This document shows positions 48,703 to 60,561 of a stretch of DNA of 64,000 bases, piece after piece. The notes below the pieces were generated by a model. It saw only the letters and a program-made list of their open reading frames with translations. It was not told the DNA's origin and made no database searches. Origin of the DNA: Adiantum capillus-veneris (taxonomy: Eukaryota > Streptophyta > Polypodiopsida > Polypodiales > Pteridaceae); the NCBI GenBank assembly GCA_014529385.2, contig CM043970.1, positions 67,414,567 to 67,478,566 of the forward strand, given 5' to 3'. Numbering within the stretch: position 1 is the first letter of the stretch; each line of letters begins with the position of its first letter. The position numbers and the translations under genes are program-made.

Positions 48703-48716
48703 AATAGATAGATAGA
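48050..48716. repeat. GA-rich compound array between the two LINE copies
   Basis: Repeats of a longer unit beginning GAGAAAGAGGGAGAGATAGA and containing GATAGAAATA..GAGAATGAGGGATA occur near 48095, 48300 and 48541, about 205-240 bp apart, separated by (GA)n and (TA)n. Confidence 0.95.
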
Positions 48717-49312
48717 TAGTTCTATTATTGTCCTCGGAGGTCAAATAGAACATATGGGACCAAGTGAACATGTAATGTGGTGTGAGTGTAGGTCATAAGT
48801 GACTCTAGATGCTAAAATATGGCTGAAATGAGCATCGCAATAGAGAGTCCACATCGTGATCAGGAGAGGAAGGTATGTAGGGAGAGCTCATGGCTGAATA
48901 TATGGGGAAAAGAGGACATAATGTGGCCAAAAGCTGAGCACCCAAGTAGTGTGTGGTACTCACTCTTTCGAACTTGACGAGGACATAAGGTGCAAAGTCG
49001 ATGAGACTCCTTGCCAGTGCCCCAACGTCCTGTCTCGCAGCGTAGAGAATGGGGGCTAAGAGGAATGGAGGCAATGGTGCGGATCGCACTCCACCGGATG
49101 GGCTCAAGGATGTAGGGATGCGTTCGGTTACCTCGTTCAAAGAAGAAGAGAGATTTGTAGTTTGGGAAACGTGTGTGGTGTAATGGCTGAAGCGAAAACC
49201 TCCGGATTTCTCCCAAGCCATGATACATTGGTGTTGTAAAAAGGCCTCATTAACTTGGGAGTCGATCAACGCATCCTTGACCAAGTGAAATGCATCCCAT
49301 CTTCCAAACCAA
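48717..49312 (-). mobile_element. LINE copy 2, 5'-truncated
   Basis: Matches the last 600 bp of the first LINE: DSQVNEAFLQHQCIMAWEKS, then in another frame ERGNRTHPYILEPIRWSAIR and LCTLCPRQVRKSEYHTLLGC. Its 3' end also carries TATTGTCCTCGGAGGTCAAA next to GATA/GA repeats; its 5' break at about 49312 again joins GA-rich DNA. 5' truncation is typical of target-primed reverse transcription. Confidence 0.85.
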
Positions 49313-49483
49313 GAGAGAGTAAATAGAGGAAAAGATAGAGAGATAGGGAAAGGGGGAAAGAGAGGGAGAGATAGAGAAATACAGGCAAAGAGAGAGAGAA
49401 GGAAAGAGAAAGAGAATGAAAGAGAGAGAAATAGAGAAGGCCCGAAGAGAGAAAGAGAAAGAGAGACAGAGATAGAGAAGAGA

Positions 49484-49546
<63 letters not shown>

Positions 49547-49565
49547 CACAGAGATAGAGAACGAG
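49313..49565. repeat. GA-rich array upstream of LINE copy 2
   Basis: About 250 bp of GA/GAAA-type repeat with a pure (GA)n of about 45 bp near 49491-49540. Confidence 0.9.
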
Positions 49566-49624
49566 ACTAGTGACTCCAAGAGACAGAGAATTTGTTTAGT
49601 CACTACACTCCGCAACAGCTTGCC

Positions 49625-50490
49625 ACCTACGGTATTTCTCCGCAGACTACACCATGGGGGAGTTAGGGAGGGACTTCTTACCTACAGAGCCTCGCACCGA
49701 CGGCACCTCACTCTACAGCCCCTTCCTATTGTCCTATTCCCATTCCATTGCAGGGTCCTACTCCCATTGCATCGCAAGGTCCCACTCCCATGGCATCACA
49801 GGATCCTACGCCACTCCACTCCACTCCTGCTTTGCTAGAACACCATCAACGGACTTCGTCTCGAAGCGCGCGTGGACGCTAGTATCAGAGCAGCGAGCGC
49901 CGTGAGAGACAAAGCGGCGACGGATCTTGTGGTTTCGCATGTTTTGGTAGTGGCGGGGGAACGGAGTCCCCACTTTCACAGCGTGCCGACCCTGACGTAG
50001 AGGACGAGGATACTGACGCACCAGTGCCAGACACGCATGGACACTACTACAAGGTTAAATATGGCAGGGAGGTGGACTTCGGCACAACACAGGGCAGGGC
50101 ATTTCGACGCCATCTATAAATTCCTATACATTCAACATATAAGAACTGTTTTATAAATTTTAGAGACCAACTGCTCGATCATGCACGGTACATTGAGGAC
50201 ACTTTGTTAGCTAGATTTCCAAATGTCCCGATCAACGGTTTTCACAACAATGGTTGGAGGGCTACATAAAGATATTTCTAAAAACAAGCAGTCCAGTGTG
50301 CGGCGCGCAGCAGCCAACCAGGTTAGAGATCCAGACAGGAGTTACCACGGTGGCAACATGGCAAACGCGCAGTGGGAATGGGCTATTCAAGAAAAGAGCG
50401 GTCAAGCTACGACGGGCTCATCATATAGACAACAACGCAAGGCTTGCGCAAGACAAACTCCCACGCACTATGGCTCAGGAGGCAAGGGAG
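49625..50490 (+). pseudogene. Decayed Transposase_24-like coding fragment
   Basis: Three 24-bp tandem units (49733-49804) encode a PTPIASQG-type proline-threonine repeat, similar in style to the PVETPSVRTPVDTPLETP part of the CACTA-2 second gene. Then TDAPVPDTHGHYYKVKYGRE and, in later pieces, LLDHARYIEDTLLARFPNVP and KNKQSSVRRAAANQ..HGGN. The last recalls the S..NK.NR...HTGG block of Transposase_24. Stops and shifts abound. CACTA-2 begins right after it at 50495. Weak call based on motif style only. Confidence 0.3.
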
Positions 50491-50519
50491 CTTGCACTAC
50501 AAGAGGTTGTGTGCTCTTG

Positions 50520-50710
50520 TGACGCTTATAGTGACGAAAATACACTGGGTTTTTTAAACCCCCGACGTCGCTAAATGCGTTGCTATTAGCAGCGATAAGA
50601 GAACGTCGCTATAGTAATCGCTATTGCAGTCGCTATAAGCATCGCTATATGCGTCGCTATATATCGACGCATATAGCGACGCTGCAGAGCCTAATATAGC
50701 GACGCCCGGG
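50520..50710. repeat. CACTA-2 subterminal repeats
   Basis: About ten GTCGCTATA/TATAGCGACG motifs in both orientations, including ATGCGTCGCTATATATCGAC. Same arrangement as 10803-11030 in CACTA-1. Confidence 0.8.
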
Positions 50711-51109
50711 ATTAAAATTTTTTGGGGGCAGGGCATTCAACCCATCAACCATATTGAATGTTTCATTGGTCTATTTACCTTTGACAAAAAGTCACAAAGG
50801 TAAATATAGACCCAAAATAGTCACCCACAAGACAATATAATCATTAACTCACCCATCCATAGTAGGTATTGTTTGCAAAATAAAGATACAAAAATGACAA
50901 GCGTGAATTGATGGAAGTAAATAAATGACAATGGTACACAACAGCAAAATCACTTGATTGTTAATCATTGCAAATGTAATAGTTACAAACCATTGTCATT
51001 ATTTAAAAAATATACATGGTTTTCAAAAATACATAGTTACATGGTCTCATGATACATAAGCTAGGACAAAAAGAAACTAATGCTATCTAGCTATGGCTAA
51101 ATTGACGTC

Positions 51110-52448
51110 GTCTAATCAGACGTCTCATCGCGTCCAAGCGGCGTATCTGTCGGATTCTGCAAAAAAAAAAAAGATAGCCCATTGTAAGTATAAACATATA
51201 GCGAGCGACGTTTATAAAACAATACAATAAATAGAAAAGAATAAACCCTAATACTAACCATGCCGCCGCGAGAAGTCAGGATGTCTATAAGGGCGTTTAA
51301 GCCCTTCCTACCTGCGTACTCACTCTCGTATGGAGTGGGATCACGTCCTGTAAACGACCACTGTCAAAACATACAAAGAATCCATTATGTTAGAATTTCA
51401 AATCCCATAAACCCTAAACTATCGAACATAGATGCGAAAACACTTACAAAATCGGCCTCAAATGATGCCCACCCGCCGCTCCCCAAGTGGTACGAGCTCC
51501 CTGCCTCTACTCGCGCTCTGGCTGGCTCCTTTTGTTGCTTCCACTTGTCGGGATTCTCACGCACTTCTTTCTTCGCATGCTTCCAATCTTCTTTGGCTAG
51601 CCAATCTGGTATGTTCCATCCATGCTTGATTGCTTTTTGCACTTTGGAACGCTTATGCTTGCAGTATTTGCGCATTCGAACCTTCATCACATCTTCATTG
51701 AAGCGGTCATCCTGTGTTGGAATGAGAAACTCGACATGAAGCATGCTGATGACTCTGTCTTTTAATTCATTCGGTGCTTCACTCCAAGTGTTTAGTATGT
51801 AGTGTCTAAACACTTGAGAGCAAAGACCGCGCATGCGCGAAATCACCTTCTTGCCGTCATCATCCAAGATGATTCCGCCACTGAAGTCGATGGAGTAAGG
51901 CAAGCCCGCTCGCCGCTGACGCGTGAACCTGGGTGTCTCGACAGGGGTCTCTAGCGGCGTGTCAACGGGGGTACGGACGCTAGGTGTCTCCACTGGAGTT
52001 TGAGCCCCGAAGTGAGGAGTGTCCACTGGAGTGACTCCTGGAGGAGTAGCTAGTGGTGTGTAGCTGTGGGGAACGACACTCAGCCATGCAAAACCTGGTT
52101 TCGATGGCGATGTCGTAGCTGGTGTCGGGACGGGCAAAGAAGGGGAGGGTTAAGAGCCTCGTCGAACACGAGGCGGTGTTGAAGCATTGGTGGCGCCACC
52201 CCCACAACAACCGCCACCGCCACCGCCACCACTAGAGCGCCGGTGCCTAGACGAGTGTGAAGATCATCTCGTCGACACCGAAGCTTCAGAGCGCGCTGAG
52301 GACTTCGAAATAGACGGAGATGCAGATGGAGTAGGAATGCGCGATGGTGCGCCAGAGCGATGACACTCCACGTACCACTGTCTCTACTGGGGTGACAAAG
52401 AAGAAAGAAACTCGTCATCATCCATACGTGCATTAAACACACAAACAT
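51110..52448 (-). CDS. CACTA-2 second gene, Transposase_24 (Ptta/En-Spm, TNPA-type)
   Basis: Main exon 51385-52137 (250 residues as read): a TPVETP-rich segment, then LPYSIDFSGGIILDDDGKKV, RGLCSQVFRHYILNTWSEAP, RMRKYCKHKRSKVQKAIKHG, KKEVRENPDKWKQQKEPARA and SSYHLGSGGWASFEADF. This is the Transposase_24 domain of plant En/Spm elements, whose proteins bind subterminal repeats and help excision. Small 3' exons follow at about 51260-51360 (TGRDPTPYESEYAGRKGLN) and about 51110-51160. An upstream exon at 52080-52448 is in another frame and its link is uncertain. The main exon lacks internal stops. Exon limits are approximate. Confidence 0.75.
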
Positions 52449-52491
52449 TTAAACTTAATATTGAATGAATGGAGTAGAAAACATGGACAAG

Positions 52492-52497
<6 letters not shown>

Positions 52498-52582
<85 letters not shown>
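52498..52582. repeat. (GA)n microsatellite in CACTA-2
   Basis: About 85 bp of GA. The equivalent place in CACTA-1 (9893-9930) holds a shorter, interrupted CT array. Confidence 0.95.
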
Positions 52583-52585
<3 letters not shown>

Positions 52586-52898
52586 GAAGTGCTCGTCGTC
52601 TCTACTAATGAGAACATACCTAGAGCATACATACCTGGAGTGGACGCAAAGACCATTAAATACAATGACGCAATGACACAAATACTTAATGAGCCGAAGA
52701 ATCGTACAAGAACTTGAATGTGCATGTAGCTTTGGAATGTTCAAAGGCTAGCAGCAACAGAAAGCGTTCTTCTTCTATTCAACTTGAGTGATGAAAGAGG
52801 CAAGTGCATAACTCTGAATTTACAAAACGGGGCCATCTTGTTCAAATACAATATTTATGGCTTTAAGAGATCTATCTCTCATCCTCGCATAGCTCAAC

Positions 52899-55800
52899 CT
52901 AACTTCCTATATCTATATAGAGCTCTCCATTTAAACAGATGTCCTCTGTTTCATTTTGTATATCCTCTGCATGCACCCCATAGAGAGTAGCAGCTTGATG
53001 TTCGCCTGGCACCACCTCCACGGCTTGTGACTGGGCATCTTCTCTGATCTCCTCCATTGATGCCGCTGTGATTGGCACACGGTAGCCTTCATACGTCCGT
53101 GCACTGCGAGGGGCTACCTCTATGATGTACCACCAGTTTGATGCAGACTTTGTGGGATGAAATATCACCTGCCAGAGCCACATAACTTACATGAGAGCTT
53201 CCAAGCACATAAATTCTAAAACACACCTTAACTATTTACATACTTACTTGTTCACAATGCTCGGGTAGTACGAAAGTGTCTCTTAGGTCAGTCCATTTCT
53301 TAGTTGAATCCACCTCAAGAAAACCAGAATCTCCTCTACGCACAGTAGCGTTGCGACCCTCCATGATTATCTTGAACCATTGCACATCGAACAAGTCGAC
53401 AAAAAATCCTCTATAATTGATCCTCAAAATCTCTTGTAGCGTGCCAAAGTAAGTGAGTTCCTCCACCATAGGATCTGCATCACAGGACCATCGTCAACTA
53501 GACTGTTCAAATTTTGCCATGATTCCACAATCTTGAGTAAAACGTTTTTTGTCAATCCCTTCCACCCTAAAATGTCGACCTTTACACCATGTTGCTGTGT
53601 ATGACTTATACTACAACCACAAAGATTATGAGTGGCCGTTCAAACATCTAGAAAGTTACTAGTCGTACACTGTAAACTTACCTTGGTCACGCAACCCCTA
53701 GAGTACTGCCACTCTTTCTCAGTCACTTCTTCACCGCACTGTTGTGCGCTTCTCAGTTGGTTATGCAACCATCTTAAGCTGATGAATATTGGTGGGCTCT
53801 CCAGACCCGTCGGATAGTGCATCGGTGGTCGTCTTCCCCGTCTCCACTCGATTCTTGCTCTTTGTCGCTCTTGCTTTGCATCCTCATATTGTGAGATCCA
53901 CTTCTGCATGACTGGATTGTGAAGCATGCAAAATCGGTTGATTTTAGCCTCTAGATCTTCTGTCATCTTCTTCTCAACACCGAGATTTCACATGACAATT
54001 CCAGATATGCGCTCATCATCCATGGTTCGCCATAGCGTGTCCCGGGCTTTATCAAATCCATTTGGCCACTCTCCAATGTACATTAGGGACTCTGATACCA
54101 GCCAACCTTCTGCCATGCTACCCTCCGGACGTGCCTTCTGACACACATATCCCTTGAGCGTTTTCATGAAACGTTCTAAAAAGAACATCCATCTGGAATG
54201 TACTGTGCCAGCTATTTCCACCTCATCAACTATGTGAACAAGAAGATGCACCTGAATGGTTAGCATGGTAGTAGGAAAATGTTTCTCAAACATACACACA
54301 ACCTCCGCAGCGTTTAGTTTGGCGAATGGTATGGAGTCTACGTTGATCTCCTTTTGTGAGATCCATTGTACCAACTTCGCAAGTTTGTAGATTGTGTTAC
54401 GGACGTCAAGAGATAGACATCCCTCAATGGAAACTGGTAAAACAAACTGCAAAACACGTGCAACAATGATATTAAAGTACGTCCACACACGAATTTGTTA
54501 CACAATTATCACTATGATATACTCCACTATGAACATACCTGACACATTTTATGCCAGTCGTGTGACTTCAAACCGGTAAGCTTTCCTTCTTTAGTAAAAC
54601 ACGTTCGGAGCGAGTGCATTACGCCAGTGGGAGTCCGCAAAGATCGAATGGTCTCTTTTACTTTGTGTTCTTGGTCTCCTGTGAAAATCCATGGTGCTTT
54701 AGGGAGTTTTATCGATCCATCGGACACTGTTTGCGGCCAATATTGCTCCATACAATCCACATTTCTAAGGTCAACTTTGGCTCCCAAAGTATCTTTCTTG
54801 CCGGTCAGATGGTCCCATAGTAGATTACCCACATTCTTGAATATGTGCATTGGATCAAGCAAGTGATTGATCATGAGTTGGGGCCAGTATGGTAACTCGT
54901 ACCATAGAGATAGTCTCTTCATCCCTGGGGGCAATCCGTCATCACACATCTCCTTTTGCTCTAACCATGCTTGTGCATACATCCTCGGTGGCTCTTTTCC
55001 CAAAAAGCCATCGCGTAACACATGATTCTCTGGAAGATACGCTTGATGACCTTCGTAGATTTGCTTCTTCAGTGAGGGCGCCCTACATGCATTCAGTCTA
55101 GGTCCACATGTGACACATGCTCTGTATCCGCTTGTTTGAAGCCCTGCATATATACACATGATAATAGATTAGCTTGAGAAAAACTAAGATTTACAGTGTC
55201 TGAGTGAGGAGTGTAAATAGATCACCTGAGCATTCTGTTAGTCCAGGATAGTCATGCATGGTCCACATTAGAATGCCTCTGATAAAAGCATTCTGTCGAT
55301 CTGTGTGTCGGCTCATATCCACCACCTCTATGCCAATCCACAATTGTTGTAGCTCTTCCAATAGTGGACGAAGATACACATCCATATTCTTCACTTTATA
55401 TCGCCCTGATACAATCAAGCTTAGCCATAGGTGCCCCTTCTTCGTAGTCAACCACAGGGGAATGTTGTAGTTGACGATGACAATGGGCCATATACTGTAA
55501 GATGTTGATATTTGACCAAATGGATTTATGCCATCCATAACCAGGCCTAAGAGAAAATTTCGAGCTTCCCTGGCAAAATCCGTCCATGTTCCATCTATAT
55601 GTTTCCAGGCTGCACAATCTGCAGGAATCCGTAGCACACCATCCGAAGATTTATTCTCCTCATGCCATGATGCTAGGGCGGCCATGGACTTACATTCGAA
55701 GAAATGCTTGATGCGAGGAAGCAGAGGAAAATGTCGCAAAACCTTTTGCGGAATTTTTGTTCCGTGGAGATCTACTCGATATCTTTCGGAATCACATTTC

Positions 55801-56595
55801 GGACACTTCTCCATGTCTATGTATTCCCCTCTGAAAAGAATGCAGTCATTAGGACAAGCATGGATCAAATTGTAATCCATCCCCAAGTTTCGTAAAATCT
55901 TTCTTGCTTCCTCTCGAGAATCTGACATCACATTATCAACTGGTAGTATGTGATCTTTGAGCAATCTACACAACATAAAAATACGGTAAAATTGTATAAA
56001 AATCTATCAGATCATTATACATTTAGAGTTTTATTAAAGTAAACTAATTGTAATAGATCACTTGAAAAGCGCTGTGACGCTAGTGTCACTCCATCCAAAC
56101 TTTGTATGCATGTTGAGAAGATCCAAGAGCGCTTTCAATCTAGACACACGTGCTCCATTATACAATGGCCTATCGGCTTCACTTTTCATATCATCATAGA
56201 CAAGCCTTTCTGAATCCATGATCGTCTCGATCATTTCATCAATTTCGGGCTCAAACATTACCTCGTTGGGAATGTGGTCTGCATGATCATCCCCCGAGCT
56301 GTCAGAGGCTACATCTTGTGGCCTCACATATGCTGCTTGACCAAAGCACCTGCGAACACGTCTATTGGGTTGCAAGATTGCTTCCTGTTGGCCAACGTCA
56401 GAGTTCGATGAGTTATAATTGGCAACAACTGGAATCTATAATAGATGGATCGAACTCGCCAAATTCGCGAACGTGCTGCAAAGAAACGCGTCTTGTCCGT
56501 CGCACAGCATGCTTGCAATGGTTACAAGGACATAAGATCCTCGTTGAGAGATAGGTGTTTCGGTTGGACGGCCCCACATTCTCGTCACTACTCAT
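52899..56595 (-). CDS. CACTA-2 TNP2-type transposase (multi-exon)
   Basis: Domains right to left: a zinc-binding N-terminus at 56413-56595 (TRILCPCNHCKHAVRRTRRV); acidic linker 56058-56375; transposase core 55191-55976 (NLIHACPNDCILFRGEY, KCPKCDSERYRVDL, KVLRHFPLLPRIKHFF, INPFGQISTSYSIWPI) ending at donor CTCAG|GTGATC; 54527-55159 (DPMHIFKNVGNLLWDHL, APWIFTGDQEHKV) ending CAG|GTATG; DUF4218 at 53640-54488 (LSLDVRNTIYKLAKLVQWIS, VHSRWMFFLERFMKTLKGY); DUF4216 at 53236-53469 and 52899-53183 (INYRGFFVDLFDVQWFK, FHPTKSASNWWYIIEVAP). TNP2 cleaves element ends. Exons 2-5 are largely open, so it may have been active recently. Some joins, such as 53966-53988, look shifted. Confidence 0.8.
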
Positions 56596-56657
56596 AATGA
56601 GGGCAAAAATCTTATAACCTGGACAACAAATTTAATCTTCTATTGACATTTAGAATC

Positions 56658-56692
<35 letters not shown>

Positions 56693-57433
56693 TTCACACT
56701 TTAACTACCTCACATTCTCTAGTCATGTCCAATCCCCACACACCTCGGTCTAGAGGTGCACAGAGATCAGAACCACCGGGTTATAATCTTGTCTTTATTG
56801 GTCAATGCCTATATTTGTGGGTACAAGAAATCTACACACCCACATCTACATGATATTGCATGTAGTGGACAAAACCCCTTTGCCTCTTCTCTAGCTGTAG
56901 CATTTCACAGCATCTTAACATCTTTTCATAGTAGATCTTTGTTTGTAGCATGCAGGTACATCATTCTTGCAATGTAGCTGATGTCTGCTCAAGGCACTTA
57001 ATTCTTATTCTAGATTTGACGGGATGTGCGTGGTGTGTGTGTGTGTGTGACCCTTGAAATCGTCATCTTGCATCACTAATTTCTGTGTATGCTCAATTTG
57101 CTCTTCCATTAGCTGAACATGACGGCTTATTGTATGGTAGGAGCAGTCGAACATGCAGATGGAATTGCTGGTCCGCATGGATTGTCGAGGTTGTGAGTGC
57201 ATGAAATTTTCTCGCCATTTCTTCTAACCTTATCTTAAACGATTTCCTCGCCATTTCTCCTAACCTTAATTAAATAACCTAAATCTAATTTAATATAACA
57301 ACCCTAAACCTAAATCTAATCTAATATAAGGTAAATCTAAATGTAACGTAAATAAACCTAAATCTAATCAAACGTAAATCTAACTAAAAATAAACATAAA
57401 TCTAATCTAATTTAACTTAAATAAATCCTCACT

Positions 57434-60217
57434 TTGTATGACAAGTGTGGACAAAATTTTGCAAATGTTGTTGCAGATTCAAGGGCTATTTCAGATGCAA
57501 AACTTTGGCATGCACGTTTTGGTCGTCTGAAGTTTGCCATGTTGCTGCGTTTGCAGAAATCTGATATGGTTTCTTCTTTGCCGCCTCTTGAAGCACCTGT
57601 CAAACATGTTTGTGAAGGCTGTATTTAGGGTAAGATGCAGCGTTCTAAGTTTCCAAAGGATGGTTCAGTTCAGGCCACATGCAGGTTGCAGCTTGTGCAT
57701 AGTGATGTTTGTGGGTCCATGCAAACTCCGTCCTTGGGCAATTACCTGTACTTTATGACTTTCATTGATGATTACTCCATGCTTCCGCTTAAAGCGAAGT
57801 CCAAAGTTTTTATGTGCTTCAAACAATTTCTGGCTATGGATGAAAATGTCTCGAAATGTACTATGGGCACCCTCCGTTCTGATCGAGGAGGGGAGTATAT
57901 GTCTCATGAATTCAATGCATTTCTGGCTAGTCATGGGATAAAACACCAATGTACAATGCCTTATACACCTCAGCAACATGGTGTTGCTGAGAGGAAAAAC
58001 AGGTCATATACGGAAATGGCACGATGTATGGTCAAAAGTCAAGATTTTCTGCATTTCTTTTGGCTTGAAGCCATCATGTGTGCCACTTATTACTAAACAG
58101 GTGTCCTACGAAAGCTTTGCAGTCTATTACTCCATATGAAGCATGGCATGATAGAAATCCTTCTATTGAGCACATGCGTGTTTTTGGCTGTTTGGCATAT
58201 GCTTTGGTGCCACAAACACAACGTAGAAAATTGGATGATAAGGCTGTCAAATGTATTTTTGTTGGTTATAGTGCTGAAAGCAAAGGTTACAGGTTGTATC
58301 ATCCGCAAACAAAACGTACTTTGGTTTCACGAGATGTAGTGTTTGTGGAAGATTCTGTTCAACCCTTGCTGTCATGTACTAGAGACAGTAATGTAAGGTC
58401 ACAGGACATTTACGACACTTTGTTGCCTCTTTTCAGTGGTGGAAATACGAATGTAATTTCCAATGAGACAAATGTACAGCCTATGGGGGTTTTTGAAATT
58501 GTTATAGATCAGCCTATTACTGATGCAGATGTACATGATGTACTTGATGAGGAAAGGGCTGAAAATGAGCAGGCTAGAGGTATGCCAAAATGGCTGGCGC
58601 ACACTTTGCGTGATAGTAATTGGATGCACCTTTGTCTAGTCGTACTCGTTTAGGCTCTTGCCATGCATCTTATGCATCAGATTGTTATGCTTTGTCTGTG
58701 TCTAGCTTACATGATGTTGAGGAGCCTCTATCTTTTGATGAAGCATAGAATTCAGAAAACTGGATGGCTGCCATGTAATTAGAATATGATGCACTTATAG
58801 AAAATGACACATGGACTTTATGTGATTTGCCTCCTAGCAAAAAGGCCATTGGTACGAAGTGGGTTTACAAGTTGAAACACAAGCCCGATGGTGAGATCGA
58901 TCGCCATAAGGCTCGACTTGTTACAAAGCGTTATGCATTGGAAAAAGGCAGAGATTATGAAGAGACTTTTTCTCCCACTTGTCGTATGACTACTATGCAT
59001 TTTCTATGTGCATTGGCAGCTCATTTTGGTGGGGATGTACATCAATCAGACATTGTTACTTCTTTCTTGAATGGTGACATATTTGAGGAAGTTTATGTAA
59101 CGCAGGCTTGCGGTTTTGTCAATAAGGACAAGAGGACAAACTGTAGAGATGTAAGAAGGCTTTGTATGGGTTGAAGCAATGTCCTCGTGCTTGGTATGAG
59201 AAAGCTGACACTCATTTGGTTAAACGAGGCTTTCGTAACAGTCCAACAGAAAGCACATTGTATGTAAAGCGTGAGGGTGATGTACTTCTCATTGTGGTTA
59301 TTTATGTCGATGATTTGCTGATCATTAGACCAAATGAGAGACATATTTCTGAATTTAAGGCTGATTTGAATGCTACTTTCAAGATGAAAGATTTGGGGCT
59401 GTTGCATCACTACTTGGGTATACAGTTTAAGCAGTGTGATGGTGGTATTGCCTTGTGTCAGAAAAGATACATAGAGACATTGCTATATACGTTTGGACTT
59501 GAGGATTGCAAACCTATTGCCACTCCCATGGAAATAGGTTTGAAGTTGAGTCTACATGATGTTGGCGATCCTACTGATGTCACTCTTTACCAAACTGCTG
59601 TTGGCTGCCTCATTTATGTATGTAACACGAGGCCAGATATTCAGTTTGCAGTCTCACAGGCCATCAAATTTATGCATACCCTAGGGTCTAAGCATTGGCA
59701 GGCTGTCAAGAGGATTTTCCGCTACCTTAGTGGCACTTTACATCTTGGCTTGTTTTATCCCAAGGGGGGATCATTGCCGCCATACTTACATGCTTTTTCG
59801 GACTCAGATTGGGTTGGTTGTTTTGACACGCGAGTGTCCACAAGTGGTTTTTGTTTCATGCTTGGCAGTTCATGTATATCATGGTTGAGCAAGAAGCAAC
59901 CTGCTGTGGCCACTTCGAGTTGTGAGGATGAGTACATGGTAGTCTTCATAGTTACGGTTGAGTATGTATGGCTCAGACGCCTTATGGCTGATTTGGGTGT
60001 TGGACAAGACACTGCCAACACTATCTACACTAACAGTCAGAGCGCATTGGCAATTGCGAGGAACCCAATTTTTCATTCTCGCACAAAGCACATTGAGGTA
60101 CATTACCACTATGTCAGGGAGAGGCTCTCAACAGGAGAGATCAGCTTGGCTTATGTTCCAACACAGGACAACCTTGCAGATCTTTTCACAAAGGCATTGT
60201 CTCATGAGAAGCTTTAA
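57434..60217 (+). pseudogene. copia integrase, reverse transcriptase and RNase H
   Basis: Pieces: 57434-57628 (AKLWHARFGRLKF, pre-integrase zinc motif ending CEGCI and a stop); 57635-58096 (LVHSDVCGSM, FMTFIDDYSMLP, LRSDRGGEYMSHEF, PQQHGVAERKNRSYTEM); 58078-58653 (MRVFGCLAYALVPQTQRRK, VKCIFVGYSAESKGYRL); 58827-59174 (IGTKWVYKLKHKPDGEID, YEETFSPTCRMTTM); 59162-60217 (MYGLKQCPRAWYEK, VVIYVDDLLIIR, FSDSDWVGCFDTRVSTSGF, TNSQSALAIARNP, DNLADLFTKALSHEKL). The YVDD box is intact; stops near 57626, 58097, 58654-58750 and a shift near 59150 break it. In RNase H the usual TEAEY appears as CEDEY. Confidence 0.9.
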
Positions 60218-60334
60218 GCTTTCAACAAAGCTTTCGGCTTACTCCCCTTTGTGGACTGATCATGTCCTCAGGGCATGGCACTTTCCTTTACTCATGTGCC
60301 AGCTCTCGTTCACCGCATCACTCCAGGGGGGATT

Positions 60335-60561
60335 TGTTACCATATACATGTGGTAGTGATGTGTGTGAACACATTAGGACTTCCGGGGCATTTTTTCCGT
60401 CTTTAGGAGGTTTTTCCCCCCGAGCATTGTATATACCCCCATCACTCTAGGGCTATCTATCTTTCCAGTGCACACAAAGTAACATACTCTCTATTGTGTG
60501 CCTTGAGCTTCCTTCGTCTTCTCCAAGCTGTGTGCGTTTCTCTGCAACCCTAATTCCAACA
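60335..60561 (+). repeat. copia 3' LTR (227 bp)
   Basis: Starts TGTTACCATATACATG right after the polypurine tract and probably ends ATTCCAACA (TG...CA). A TATA-like TTGTATATACCCC lies at about 60427. No second LTR is present, so the outer edge is inferred. Confidence 0.7.

Larger units (their letters stand above)
50495..57425 (-). mobile_element. CACTA-2, coding CACTA transposon with missing 5' end
   Basis: The left end CACTACAAGAGGTTGTGTGC is the exact inverted counterpart of the CACTA-1 right end, followed by GTCGCTATA-type subterminal repeats (50520-50710). Two genes on the minus strand: a TNP2-type transposase (52899-56595) and a Transposase_24 gene (51110-52448). The right part follows CACTA-1 in inverted order down to the equivalent of about 8087, then stops at about 57425 against copia sequence. 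With only one terminal repeat it should be immobile, though it might still encode protein. Confidence 0.85.
57427..60561 (+). mobile_element. 5'-truncated Ty1/copia retrotransposon with 3' LTR
   Basis: Begins abruptly inside the pre-integrase domain next to the broken end of CACTA-2, then integrase, RT, RNase H, a polypurine tract CCAGGGGGGATT (60323-60334) and a 227-bp LTR. The gag, protease, primer site and 5' LTR are missing. Different family from 30822-36368. Confidence 0.85.
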
